Origin: JALEVB01 sp022768265
GTDB taxonomy: Bacteria > Bacillota_I > Bacilli_A > Erysipelotrichales > Erysipelotrichaceae
Assembly: GCA_034168985.1 (NCBI GenBank)
Contig: JAXFJE010000016.1
Coordinates: 1 to 22,763 of the forward strand
Length of the DNA stretch: 22,763 bases
Direction of reading: 5' to 3'
The notes under the pieces were generated by a model, which was not told the DNA's origin, ran no database searches, and saw nothing but the letters and a program-made list of their open reading frames with translations. A program made the position numbers and the translations under genes. Below, in pieces: positions 15,637 through 22,763 of the stretch; position 1 is the first letter of the stretch, and the number at the start of each line of letters is the position of its first letter.

Positions 15637-17454
15637 TTGGCAATTGAAAAGATGAAGTTTGTACAAGTTAACTGTGATCATGAGCATTTGAATGATGCAT
15701 TGATGACAATGTACAATAGCAAGCTTTTACATGCAGAGCAAGCCTATAACATCATTGATGATGAAAATGAAGGAAAATTGATTCAATACGATAATGTTTA
15801 TAGTGAATACTGCAATAGCTTGAAAAACATTTGTCATCGCATCGGTTTGGACTTTGATCCTAAAGATGCTAATAACAGTACTTATACAAATGAAGAAATT
15901 GAAAGCTTCATGCATGAATTAGAAACAAGATTCGCTTTGACGGATGCAAATGAAGCGGTGACATTGAATGAAGATGATGAAATTGCTTTGGAAAAATTGG
16001 CCGAGTGTGATTTTATCAAGATCCATCAATGCCAATACATTTCAATAGGTTTAGGTAGAATTCCATTGGAAAGCTACAAAAAGATTGAAATGCATAACAA
16101 TAAATTTATTTATGTCAATTTACATACGGCTAGTCATTACCATTGGATCGCTTATGCGACAAGCAATACCTATGTAAAAGAAACATTGAAAACATTAGAA
16201 AGCTTATTCTTTGAACCTATTGTGATCCCAGAGATCAATGTCAAAAAAGTAATCGCAGAATATAAGGATAAGATCGTAGATGTTTATGCATATTGCGAAA
16301 AGCAAAATACGATCTGCAAATTATATGATTATGTTGCAAAGTTTGATGAAAATTATGTTATTTCAGGTTTCTTACCGGTAAGCAAAGTTGAGGACTATAA
16401 AGCAGCTTTTAAACATTTACCAGTGAAGATCGATGTTAAAGATGTCGACAATTGTGGTAAATGTTCAGTACCAACCTTGTTAAAAAATAATGCATTCTTC
16501 AAACCTTTTGAACTATTTGTGGATATGTATAGCACACCAAAATATGGTGATATCGATCCAACAGCCTTTGTGGCAATCACCTATTGTATCTTATTTGGAA
16601 TCATGTTTGGTGATCTAGGACAAGGCTTGTTGCTATTTTTAGGTGGGGAAATATTATATAAGAAAACCAAGAACAAATTAGCAGGTATCGTGGCTAGAGT
16701 AGGCATTACCTCAATGATCTTTGGTTTCTTGTTCGGTTCGGTATTCGGTTTGGAAGAATTATTAAATCCGATCCATCAAAGTCTTTTTGGTGTAAGAGAC
16801 AAATTGTTCCATACGATGGATAGCAGTAGTACCATGACCCTATTGATCGGGGCCGTATTGATCGGGGCTGTATTGATCTTGGTAACCATGATCTTAAATA
16901 TCTATAAAAATGCTAAGCATAAAAGATGGGGCGAAGTATTGTTCTCACAAAATGGGGTTGCAGGATTTATTTTCTATAGCTATATTTTAGCGGGGCTTGG
17001 CATGATGTTTTTATCATCAACCAACATCTTCAATCCTGTGATGATTGGTATCTTTATTATCGTACCAATCTTGTGTTTCTTCTTCAAAGAGCCACTTAGC
17101 CATTTAATCGCGGGCAAGGAAGTTAAACCAGCTAGTGGTTGGGGCAACTTTGTATTGGAAACGATCTTCGAAGTATTCGAAATTGCTTTAAGCTTTGTTA
17201 CAAATACGATGTCATATCTACGTGTTGGCGGTTTCGTTTTAAGCCATGCTGGTATGATGTTAGTAGTAATGACCTTGGTCGAAATGACCGGCAATGGTGG
17301 ACCATTAGTGTTCATTCTTGGCAATATCTTCGTTATGTGTCTAGAAGGTTTGATCGTAGGTATTCAAGCTTTACGTTTGGAATACTATGAAATGTTTAGC
17401 CGTTATTATGATGGTAACGGTAAAAAATATGAAGTACTTACATCTGTTGAATAG
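15637..17454 (+). CDS. ntpI: V-type ATPase membrane subunit I (a type)
   Basis: Subunit I forms the ion half-channels beside the c-ring and anchors the peripheral stalks. The 605-residue protein, shorter than the usual 650 or so, has a cytoplasmic N-terminal half (1-305). A membrane half follows, with spans at about 309-340, 351-372, 400-425, 440-462, 466-485, 502-553 (long, probably two) and 558-585. The conserved channel arginines appear to be Arg529 in SYLRVGG and Arg580 in QALRLEYYE. The start is TTG 15637: AAAGGTGG (15623-15630) lies six bases before it, whereas the next ATG (15652) is 21 bases away. MAIEKMKFV is a normal subunit I beginning. A 15-bp tandem duplication lies in the third span. 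Confidence 0.94.
   Translation: MAIEKMKFVQVNCDHEHLNDALMTMYNSKLLHAEQAYNIIDDENEGKLIQYDNVYSEYCNSLKNICHRIGLDFDPKDANNSTYTNEEIESFMHELETRFALTDANEAVTLNEDDEIALEKLAECDFIKIHQCQYISIGLGRIPLESYKKIEMHNNKFIYVNLHTASHYHWIAYATSNTYVKETLKTLESLFFEPIVIPEINVKKVIAEYKDKIVDVYAYCEKQNTICKLYDYVAKFDENYVISGFLPVSKVEDYKAAFKHLPVKIDVKDVDNCGKCSVPTLLKNNAFFKPFELFVDMYSTPKYGDIDPTAFVAITYCILFGIMFGDLGQGLLLFLGGEILYKKTKNKLAGIVARVGITSMIFGFLFGSVFGLEELLNPIHQSLFGVRDKLFHTMDSSSTMTLLIGAVLIGAVLILVTMILNIYKNAKHKRWGEVLFSQNGVAGFIFYSYILAGLGMMFLSSTNIFNPVMIGIFIIVPILCFFFKEPLSHLIAGKEVKPASGWGNFVLETIFEVFEIALSFVTNTMSYLRVGGFVLSHAGMMLVVMTLVEMTGNGGPLVFILGNIFVMCLEGLIVGIQALRLEYYEMFSRYYDGNGKKYEVLTSVE
16841..16885 (+). repeat. 15-bp in-frame tandem repeat in ntpI
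   Basis: TATTGATCGGGGCCG (16841-16855) is followed at once by a copy differing at one base (16856-16870) and a more decayed third unit (16871-16885). The repeat encodes LIGAV-LIGAV-LILVT inside a predicted membrane helix of subunit I. Unit length is five residues, so copy change keeps the frame. Confidence 0.8.
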
Positions 17455-17468
17455 GGAGGAATAAAAAG

Positions 17469-17912
17469 ATGTTATCAGTTTTAGAAATGTTATTACCATT
17501 AATCGCAGTTATTTTAGTTGTAGGACCATTATGGTTCTTTATCAAAAAGGGTGCAAATCAAAATAATGCCAAACAACGTTTGATCGCGCAAATTTCTATT
17601 TTCTGTGGTGTATTTGTTTTAGCTGTATTGTTCCAAATCAATGGTATCGCTGCATTAGCTGAAGGTTCTGCAACAGCAAGTGGCATTGCAGGAACAACTG
17701 CTCAAGGTTTAGGTTTCATTGCTGCAGCTTTAGCAACTGGTTGTAGTGCTATTGGTGCTGGTTGGGCCGTTGCAAGTGCTGCACCTGCTGCTATCGGTGC
17801 GATTAGCGAAAATAGTGAAAACTTCGGTAAAGCTATCATCTTCGTAGCTTTAGGTGAAGGGGTTGCTATTTACGGTCTATTGATCTCTATCTTGATCATC
17901 AACAAACTATAA
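17469..17912 (+). CDS. ntpK: V-type ATPase proteolipid subunit K (c type)
   Basis: Subunit K forms the rotating membrane ring that carries the coupling ion. The 147-residue protein has four hydrophobic segments (about 3-24, 41-60, 80-105 and 118-145). Only the last two look like a c-type hairpin: small-residue-rich GCSAIGAGWAVASAAP, a polar loop SENSEN, and the ion-binding carboxylate Glu130 in ALGEGVAIYGLL. The first two segments lack a carboxylate and glycine repeats. The Gln and the Thr next to Glu that help bind sodium in E. hirae NtpK are replaced here (Val101 at the matching spacing, Gly131), which suggests proton coupling. GGGAGGA precedes ATG 17469. Confidence 0.9.
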   Translation: MLSVLEMLLPLIAVILVVGPLWFFIKKGANQNNAKQRLIAQISIFCGVFVLAVLFQINGIAALAEGSATASGIAGTTAQGLGFIAAALATGCSAIGAGWAVASAAPAAIGAISENSENFGKAIIFVALGEGVAIYGLLISILIINKL

Positions 17913-17924
17913 GGATAAAACACA

Positions 17925-18233
17925 ATGAAAGTTTATTGTATTAGTGACAATACAGATACTCAAATGGGCTTAAGATTAGCTGGCATTGAAGGTATTGTGC
18001 TACATGAAAGAACTGAAGTTTTAGATTGTCTTAATAAGCTAATTCAAGATAAAGAAATAGCTATTATCTTAATGACAACTAAGATTGTTAATTTATGTCC
18101 GGATGTTGTTTCTAAATATAAGCTTGAATTATCACAGCCATTATTGGTTGAAATACCTGATCGACATGGTTCAGCTCAGATCGGGAAAACCATTGATAGA
18201 TATATCAGTGAAGCTATTGGCATAAAGTTGTGA
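17925..18233 (+). CDS. ntpG: V-type ATPase central-stalk subunit F (NtpG)
   Basis: Subunit F binds subunit D to complete the rotor shaft. The 102-residue protein has the family's GLRLAGIEG (15-23) and PLLVEIPDRHGS (72-83) motifs and a short alpha/beta layout with no membrane span. AAGGA (17911-17915) overlaps the ntpK stop and lies nine bases before ATG 17925. In E. hirae naming this gene is ntpG; elsewhere it is called atpF. Here it stands before ntpE instead of after ntpC. Confidence 0.92.
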   Translation: MKVYCISDNTDTQMGLRLAGIEGIVLHERTEVLDCLNKLIQDKEIAIILMTTKIVNLCPDVVSKYKLELSQPLLVEIPDRHGSAQIGKTIDRYISEAIGIKL

Positions 18234-18243
18234 GGTGGATAAT

Positions 18244-18822
18244 ATGGCAGATGAAAAAGAAATAATGAAAATTATCACTGACGATGTTAATGATCAAGCA
18301 GCTTTGGTAATTGATCAAATTCAAAAAGAAGTGACATCAACCAAAGAAGATCAAATCAATTTCTATAAGATGGGATTGAAGAAAGAAACCGATACTTATC
18401 TTGAAAAGGAATTGAATGAGCTAAGGATCTTAGCTGTTACACAAACTTCACAAGCAAAGCTTCAAACGAAAAGAGATTTATTAAACTTAAGAAGTGAGCT
18501 TGTAGATAAACTATTTGATGATGTTTTAAGCGAATTAAAGGCATTTGTCGAAAGTGATAAATATAGTGCGTATTTAAAAACAAAGATCAAATCATTAAAT
18601 GTTTCTAACGGATATTTTAAGATCCGCAAAGAAGATGAAGAATTATTTAATAAGATTTTAAAAGAATTAGCTTTAAGCAATAAATATGAAATTAAGCCAA
18701 TCATGATTGGTGGTTTCAGATATGTAGATCTTGAAAATAACATTGAATATGATCTAACATTAGATAATAGCTTAAAAGAACAAAAAAGTTGGTTCCAAAG
18801 AGAATCAAAATTTACGATATAG
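18244..18822 (+). CDS. ntpE: V-type ATPase peripheral stalk subunit E
   Basis: Subunit E pairs with the G-type subunit (ntpF) in the peripheral stalk and caps the catalytic head with its C-terminal globular domain. The 192-residue protein has a long charged N-terminal helix (about 1-100, heptad-like, with KEVTSTKEDQINFYK). A compact C-terminal domain follows (about 100-192), with the motif IGGFRYVDLENNIEYDLTLD typical of the family. ATG 18244 is preferred because GAGGTGG (18232-18238) then acts as ribosome binding site at about six bases; GTG 18235 falls inside that site. The site overlaps the ntpG stop codon, so translation is likely coupled. Confidence 0.91.
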   Translation: MADEKEIMKIITDDVNDQAALVIDQIQKEVTSTKEDQINFYKMGLKKETDTYLEKELNELRILAVTQTSQAKLQTKRDLLNLRSELVDKLFDDVLSELKAFVESDKYSAYLKTKIKSLNVSNGYFKIRKEDEELFNKILKELALSNKYEIKPIMIGGFRYVDLENNIEYDLTLDNSLKEQKSWFQRESKFTI

Positions 18823-18831
18823 GAGGTCCAA

Positions 18832-20580
18832 ATGACAAATTTAATTTATTCAATAAATGGACCGGTTATCAAAGTAAGAAACACCAAAGATTTTTCAATG
18901 ATGGAAATGGTGTATGTTGGTAATGATCATTTAATGGGGGAAGTTATTGCTGTTAATGATGATGAAACAACTATTCAGGTATATGAGTCAACCACAGGTT
19001 TAAAACCAAATGAACCGGTTGTAGGTAGTGGCGATTTACTTTGTGCTACCTTAGGCCCTGGGATCCTAAAAAACATCTATGATGGTATCGAAAGACCTTT
19101 AAAAAGCATAGCAGAAGCTGATGGTGCTTATATTGGCGCTGGAAGTACTTTTGCCGCTATCGATGAAGAAAAATTATGGGATGTTAAAATGTTGGTCAAA
19201 GCAGGTGATCAAGTTAATGAAGGGATGATTTTTGCTACATGTAAAGAAACAGAACTTATCGATCATCGCTCAATGATTCCTTTAGGGGTAAATGGTAAAG
19301 TTATCAGTGCTAAGGAAGATGGACAATATAACGTCAATGAAGTATTGGTCGTGGTGGAAGATGAAAAAGGTCTTAAACATGATGTTTGCTTAAAACAAAA
19401 ATGGCCAATTCGTAATCCTAGACCAATCAATAAACGTGTACCGATCAATACGCCATTGGTAACTGGTCAAAGGGTATTGGATACTTTATTCCCAATTGCC
19501 AAAGGTGGGGCTGCTGCTGTACCAGGTGGATTTGGTGCTGGTAAGACCATGTTACAACACGCGGTTGCTAAATGGTGCGATGCCGATATCATCGTTTATG
19601 TTGGTTGTGGAGAACGTGGTAATGAAATGACGCAGGTATTGGAAGAATTCTCTGAGCTAGTAGACCCTAAATCTAATAAACCATTATTAGATCGTACGGT
19701 ATTGATCGCTAATACCAGTAACATGCCCGTAGCAGCTCGTGAAGCTAGTATCTATACTGGTATCACTTTAGCTGAATATTATCGTGATATGGGTTACCAT
19801 GTCGCAATCATGGCCGATAGTACATCAAGATGGGCTGAAGCATTACGTGAATTATCTGGACGTCTAGAAGAGATGCCGGCGGAAGAAGGTTATCCTGCAT
19901 ACTTACCTAGCCGTATCGCACAATTCTATGAAAGAGCTGGTTATGTTCATACCTTAAGTGATAAAGAGGGTTCAGTTAGTATCATCGGGGCTGTATCGCC
20001 TCAAGGTGGTGACTTCTCAGAACCAGTTACGCAAAATACGAAGCGTTTCGTGCGCTGTTTCTGGGCTTTGGATAAAGCGTTGGCCTATGCAAGACACTAT
20101 GCAGCTATCAACTGGAATCAAAGTTATAGTGAATACATCGATGATCTATCACGTTGGTATGATAAAAACGTAGCTTTTGATTTCAATGATCTTCGCGCTT
20201 TGATCGTATATATCTTGCATGAAGAAACTCAATTGATGGAAATCGTTAAATTGATCGGTTCCGATGTATTACCTGATGATCAAAAATTATTATTAGAGGT
20301 TGCTAGGGTTATTCGTGTTGGCTACTTGCAACAAAATGCTTTCCATCCAGATGATATGTATGTACCATTTGAAAAGCAATACAAAATGTTAAAAGTAATT
20401 CAATATTTATATGAAGCATGTAAACCATTGATTGCTAAACACATTCCTGTAAGCTTAATCTTAAAAACGGGAATTTTCGAAGAAGTTATCAAGATGAAAT
20501 ATGATGTACCAAACAATAATATTGCCTTGCTTGATACTTACTTTGATAAGATAGACGCAGCACTTGCGCAAGTTGAGTAA
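18832..20580 (+). CDS. ntpA: V-type ATPase catalytic subunit A
   Basis: Subunit A carries the ATP hydrolysis sites of the A3B3 head. The 582-residue protein has an N-terminal beta-barrel (1-70) and the bulge insertion typical of V-type A subunits (about 110-190). The nucleotide domain has Walker A GGFGAGKT (232-239, Lys238) and the catalytic-Glu segment GERGNEMTQVLEEF. The ADSTSRWAEALRE and LPSRIAQFYERAG segments follow, then a helical C-terminal domain. AGGAGG lies just before ATG 18832. All expected catalytic features are intact, and the length is normal. Confidence 0.97.
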   Translation: MTNLIYSINGPVIKVRNTKDFSMMEMVYVGNDHLMGEVIAVNDDETTIQVYESTTGLKPNEPVVGSGDLLCATLGPGILKNIYDGIERPLKSIAEADGAYIGAGSTFAAIDEEKLWDVKMLVKAGDQVNEGMIFATCKETELIDHRSMIPLGVNGKVISAKEDGQYNVNEVLVVVEDEKGLKHDVCLKQKWPIRNPRPINKRVPINTPLVTGQRVLDTLFPIAKGGAAAVPGGFGAGKTMLQHAVAKWCDADIIVYVGCGERGNEMTQVLEEFSELVDPKSNKPLLDRTVLIANTSNMPVAAREASIYTGITLAEYYRDMGYHVAIMADSTSRWAEALRELSGRLEEMPAEEGYPAYLPSRIAQFYERAGYVHTLSDKEGSVSIIGAVSPQGGDFSEPVTQNTKRFVRCFWALDKALAYARHYAAINWNQSYSEYIDDLSRWYDKNVAFDFNDLRALIVYILHEETQLMEIVKLIGSDVLPDDQKLLLEVARVIRVGYLQQNAFHPDDMYVPFEKQYKMLKVIQYLYEACKPLIAKHIPVSLILKTGIFEEVIKMKYDVPNNNIALLDTYFDKIDAALAQVE

Positions 20581-20593
20581 GGGAGGATAGTAC

Positions 20594-22009
20594 ATGAGTC
20601 AAGCTAAAATTGGATTAAATGAAATTAGTGGATCACTAGTAGCTTTAGATGATGTTGAGAATGTCTCAAATGAAGAAGTAGTAGAGATCAAGATGACTAA
20701 TGGAACTACCCGTATCGGACGTGTAGTGCAAATTGAAGGCAAAAAAGCAATCATTCAGGTGTTTGAAGGAACTAATGGTCTATCGCTAAAAAATAGCAAG
20801 ACGACCTTATTAGGTCACCCTATGGAAATTGCTTTATCTAAAGAAATATTAGGACGTATATTCAATGGTAGTGGTAAGCCAATTGATGGCATGGGTGAAG
20901 TTTATGCAGAAACCTTTGCAGATATCAACGGTAAACCATTGAATCCAGTATCACGTCAATATCCAAGAAACTATATCAATACTGGTATTTCAGCTATCGA
21001 TGGCTTAAATACCTTGATCAGAGGACAAAAACTACCAATCTTCTCTGGTAGTGGGCTTCCTCATGATAAATTGGCCGTGCAAATCGTAAGACAAGCCCAA
21101 ATCGCTGAAGAAGAAGGCGTTGAATTTGGTATTGTCTTTGGTGCCATGGGGGTTAAAAATGACGTTGCTGATTACTTCAAACGTTCATTTGAAGAAACAG
21201 GGGTAATGGAAAAAGTTTGTATGTTCATCAACTTGTCTAATGACCCTATCATTGAAAGAACATTGACCCCACGTTGTGCTTTGACTGCTGCGGAATATCT
21301 AGCTTATGAATGTGATATGCATATTCTAGTTATCTTGACCGATATGACTTCTTATTGTGAAGCACTACGTGAATTCTCTAGTTCCAAAGGTGAAATTCCA
21401 GGAAGAAAAGGCTATCCAGGATATTTATATTCTGACCTTGCTTCATTGTATGAAAGAGCAGGTATCGTTAAAGGTAAAAAAGGTTCAGTAACGCAAATTC
21501 CAATCCTAACGATGCCAAATGATGATATCACCCATCCTGTACCAGACTTAACAGGCTATATCACGGAAGGGCAAATCGTATTAGATCGTGACTTACATAT
21601 GAATGGGGTTTATCCACCAATCGGGGTCTTAGCGAGCTTGTCACGTTTGATGAAAGATGGTATTGGTAAAGGTTATACGCGTGATGATCATAAAGATGTA
21701 TCAAACCAATTATTTGCTTCTTATGCCAAAGTTAGTGATGCACGCAGCCTTGCAAGCGTAATTGGGGAAGATGAATTGAGTCCGTTAGATAAAAAATACC
21801 TTGAATTTGGAAAATTGTTCGAAGAAGTTTTTGTAGGCCAAGGATTTAATGCCAAACGTTCGATTCAAGAAACTTTAAATCTAGGTTGGGCATTATTATC
21901 AACTTTACCAAAAGATGCCTTAGATCGTTTGGATAATGCCTTGATCGAAGCTAACTACGATCCAGAACATGCTTTAAAGACGATTGAATTAGCTATCAAA
22001 GGTGAATAA
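20594..22009 (+). CDS. ntpB: V-type ATPase regulatory subunit B
   Basis: Subunit B alternates with A in the head and supplies the arginine finger to the catalytic sites, but does not itself hydrolyse ATP. The 471-residue protein aligns throughout with the family. The place of Walker A is taken by SGSGLPHDKL (151-160), which lacks the GKT/S element, the normal state for B. ILTDMTSYCEALREF, EIPGRKGYPGYLYSDLASLY and the GYPGY segment are diagnostic. AGGGAGGA precedes ATG 20594, 14 bases after ntpA, an arrangement that suits balanced synthesis of the two head subunits. Confidence 0.97.
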   Translation: MSQAKIGLNEISGSLVALDDVENVSNEEVVEIKMTNGTTRIGRVVQIEGKKAIIQVFEGTNGLSLKNSKTTLLGHPMEIALSKEILGRIFNGSGKPIDGMGEVYAETFADINGKPLNPVSRQYPRNYINTGISAIDGLNTLIRGQKLPIFSGSGLPHDKLAVQIVRQAQIAEEEGVEFGIVFGAMGVKNDVADYFKRSFEETGVMEKVCMFINLSNDPIIERTLTPRCALTAAEYLAYECDMHILVILTDMTSYCEALREFSSSKGEIPGRKGYPGYLYSDLASLYERAGIVKGKKGSVTQIPILTMPNDDITHPVPDLTGYITEGQIVLDRDLHMNGVYPPIGVLASLSRLMKDGIGKGYTRDDHKDVSNQLFASYAKVSDARSLASVIGEDELSPLDKKYLEFGKLFEEVFVGQGFNAKRSIQETLNLGWALLSTLPKDALDRLDNALIEANYDPEHALKTIELAIKGE

Positions 22010-22011
22010 AG

Positions 22012-22665
22012 ATGCAACAAAAACAAGTGTTTGCAACCAAAGGTAATCTGATCGCAACCAAAAAATCTTTAAGCATTGCTAAAATGGGTTATGAACTGAT
22101 GGATCGAAAACGTAATATCTTGGTTCGCGAAATGATGACCTTGGTAGATAAGGTCAAGATGCTAAGAGATGAGATAACCATCGCCTATGAAAATGGTTAT
22201 TATCTCTTACAACAAGCAAACGTTTCTACCGGTGTCATTAGTAATATCGCTGAACAGGTAACAGTTGAAAAAACAGTTAAGTTATCCTATCGCAGCGTAA
22301 TGGGCGTAGAGATACCAACAGTTAGTTATACGCCTTCTGAAAAATTAGAAATCGAATATGGATTAGAAGAGAGTAACTCTAGGGTCGATGAAGCCTTTAT
22401 TCAATTTCAAAAAGTAAAAGAACTGACGATGATCATAGCCGAAGTTGATAATAGCGTTTATCGATTAGCTAATGCGATTCGAAAAACGCAAAAAAGAGCT
22501 AACGCTTTGAAAAACATCGTTATTCCTGAATTTGAAGCGACCATTAAATTCATCAGTGAATCTTTGGAAGAAAAAGAACGTGAAGAATTTTCAAGACTAA
22601 AGGTCATCAAAGCAAATAAAGAAGGCGCTCTAAAAATGGATGGGGCGACTGATAAAAAGTTTTAA
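22012..22665 (+). CDS. ntpD: V-type ATPase central shaft subunit D
   Basis: Subunit D is the rotating shaft that passes through the A3B3 head, functionally like gamma in F-type enzymes. The 217-residue protein has the expected N- and C-terminal long helices (about 5-75 and 125-200) that form an antiparallel coiled coil, separated by a short middle section (SVMGVEIPTVSYTP). KGNLIATKKSLSIAKMGYEL near the N terminus and ANAIRKTQKRANALKNIVIP near the C terminus are family signatures. It starts two bases after the ntpB stop, using AAGGTGA in the end of ntpB as ribosome binding site. It ends the operon; no ntpH or ntpJ (potassium transporter) follows within the window. Confidence 0.95.
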   Translation: MQQKQVFATKGNLIATKKSLSIAKMGYELMDRKRNILVREMMTLVDKVKMLRDEITIAYENGYYLLQQANVSTGVISNIAEQVTVEKTVKLSYRSVMGVEIPTVSYTPSEKLEIEYGLEESNSRVDEAFIQFQKVKELTMIIAEVDNSVYRLANAIRKTQKRANALKNIVIPEFEATIKFISESLEEKEREEFSRLKVIKANKEGALKMDGATDKKF

Positions 22666-22671
22666 AATTAT

Positions 22672-22692
22672 TTGGGGTTAATTTCACCCCAA
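22672..22692 (+). other. Hairpin just after ntpD
   Basis: TTGGGGT (22672-22678) pairs perfectly with ACCCCAA (22686-22692) around a seven-base loop. It lacks a following T tract and stands 13 bases before the true terminator. A role in protecting the 3' end or helping termination is inferred. Confidence 0.5.
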
Positions 22693-22705
22693 GAAAGTTT
22701 AACCT

Positions 22706-22740
22706 AGCGGGTTTATGCAGATGCATAATCCGCTTTTTTT
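22706..22740 (+). terminator. Rho-independent terminator of the V-ATPase operon
   Basis: AGCGGGTTTATGC (22706-22718) pairs with GCATAATCCGCT (22723-22734) with one G-T pair and one bulged T, leaving a four-base loop. Seven Ts (22734-22740) follow. It closes the operon. The last 23 bases of the window hold nothing I recognise. Confidence 0.92.
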
Positions 22741-22763
22741 GAAAAAAGAAGGCGTGTTAGCCT

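Noticed and set aside
16980..17324. 114-codon reverse-strand frame inside ntpI
   Set aside because: It is the mirror of the conserved membrane half of subunit I; composition and place are those of a shadow frame.
17139..17390. 83-codon forward frame inside ntpI in another phase
   Set aside because: Rich in Cys, Trp and Arg with no start signal; it reflects the real gene read out of frame, not a nested gene.
21041..21075. Broken Walker A motif in subunit B
   Set aside because: V-type B subunits normally lack a working P-loop; the change is expected.
1..22763. Mobile element, prophage or defence island
   Set aside because: No transposase, integrase, phage, restriction or toxin-antitoxin gene and no long terminal repeats were found; all genes are core or transport functions on one strand.

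Overview
The window is chromosomal DNA from a low-GC Gram-positive bacterium (Bacillota). It is AT-rich, has AGGAGG-type ribosome binding sites before almost every gene, and every protein gene lies on the + strand. Rex, a streptococcal-type Ami peptide permease and a bacterial V-type ATPase, together with the 5S rRNA, fit a fermentative anaerobe or facultative anaerobe. Erysipelotrichia or a neighbouring lineage is my best guess, but this is inference and not proven by the sequence.

Layout. (1) 1-186: the end of an rRNA operon, with the 3' side of a probable 23S processing stem, 5S rRNA and a terminator. (2) 224-4767: a tightly packed housekeeping run, tsaE-tsaB-rimI-tsaD (tRNA t6A synthesis plus a ribosomal-protein-type N-acetyltransferase), then rex (NADH-sensing repressor) and asnS (asparaginyl-tRNA synthetase), closed by a hairpin terminator. 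(3) 4812-7480: a LicD-family transferase followed two bases later by an ABC-F ATPase. (4) 7481-14188: a structured promoter region and a complete five-gene oligopeptide permease (amiA-amiC-amiD-amiE-amiF order), with a strong hairpin between the lipoprotein gene and the permease genes and a terminator after amiF. (5) 14199-22740: a promoter and a nine-gene V-type ATPase operon in the order ntpF-C-I-K-G-E-A-B-D, ended by two hairpins, the second a classical terminator.

How the genes work together. TsaE, TsaB and TsaD, with TsaC from elsewhere, install t6A37 on ANN-decoding tRNAs. RimI sits between tsaB and tsaD, a common bacterial grouping. The Ami operon supplies one lipoprotein receptor, two membrane subunits and two ATPases, a full importer. 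The V-ATPase operon supplies the A3B3 head, the D/F rotor shaft, the E/G peripheral stalk, the C connector, the a-type subunit I and the c-type proteolipid, so the machine is complete.

I found no mobile element, CRISPR array, phage gene or toxin-antitoxin pair, and no intergenic stretch longer than 300 bases. Most of the window is ordinary core genome. The points worth a second look are modest: paired cysteines in the extracytoplasmic parts of AmiA and AmiC, the non-standard V-ATPase gene order, the proteolipid's unusual N-terminal half and missing sodium-site residues, a GATC excess that is absent from amiA, and several candidate regulatory structures. I do not see convincing evidence for a previously undescribed system.
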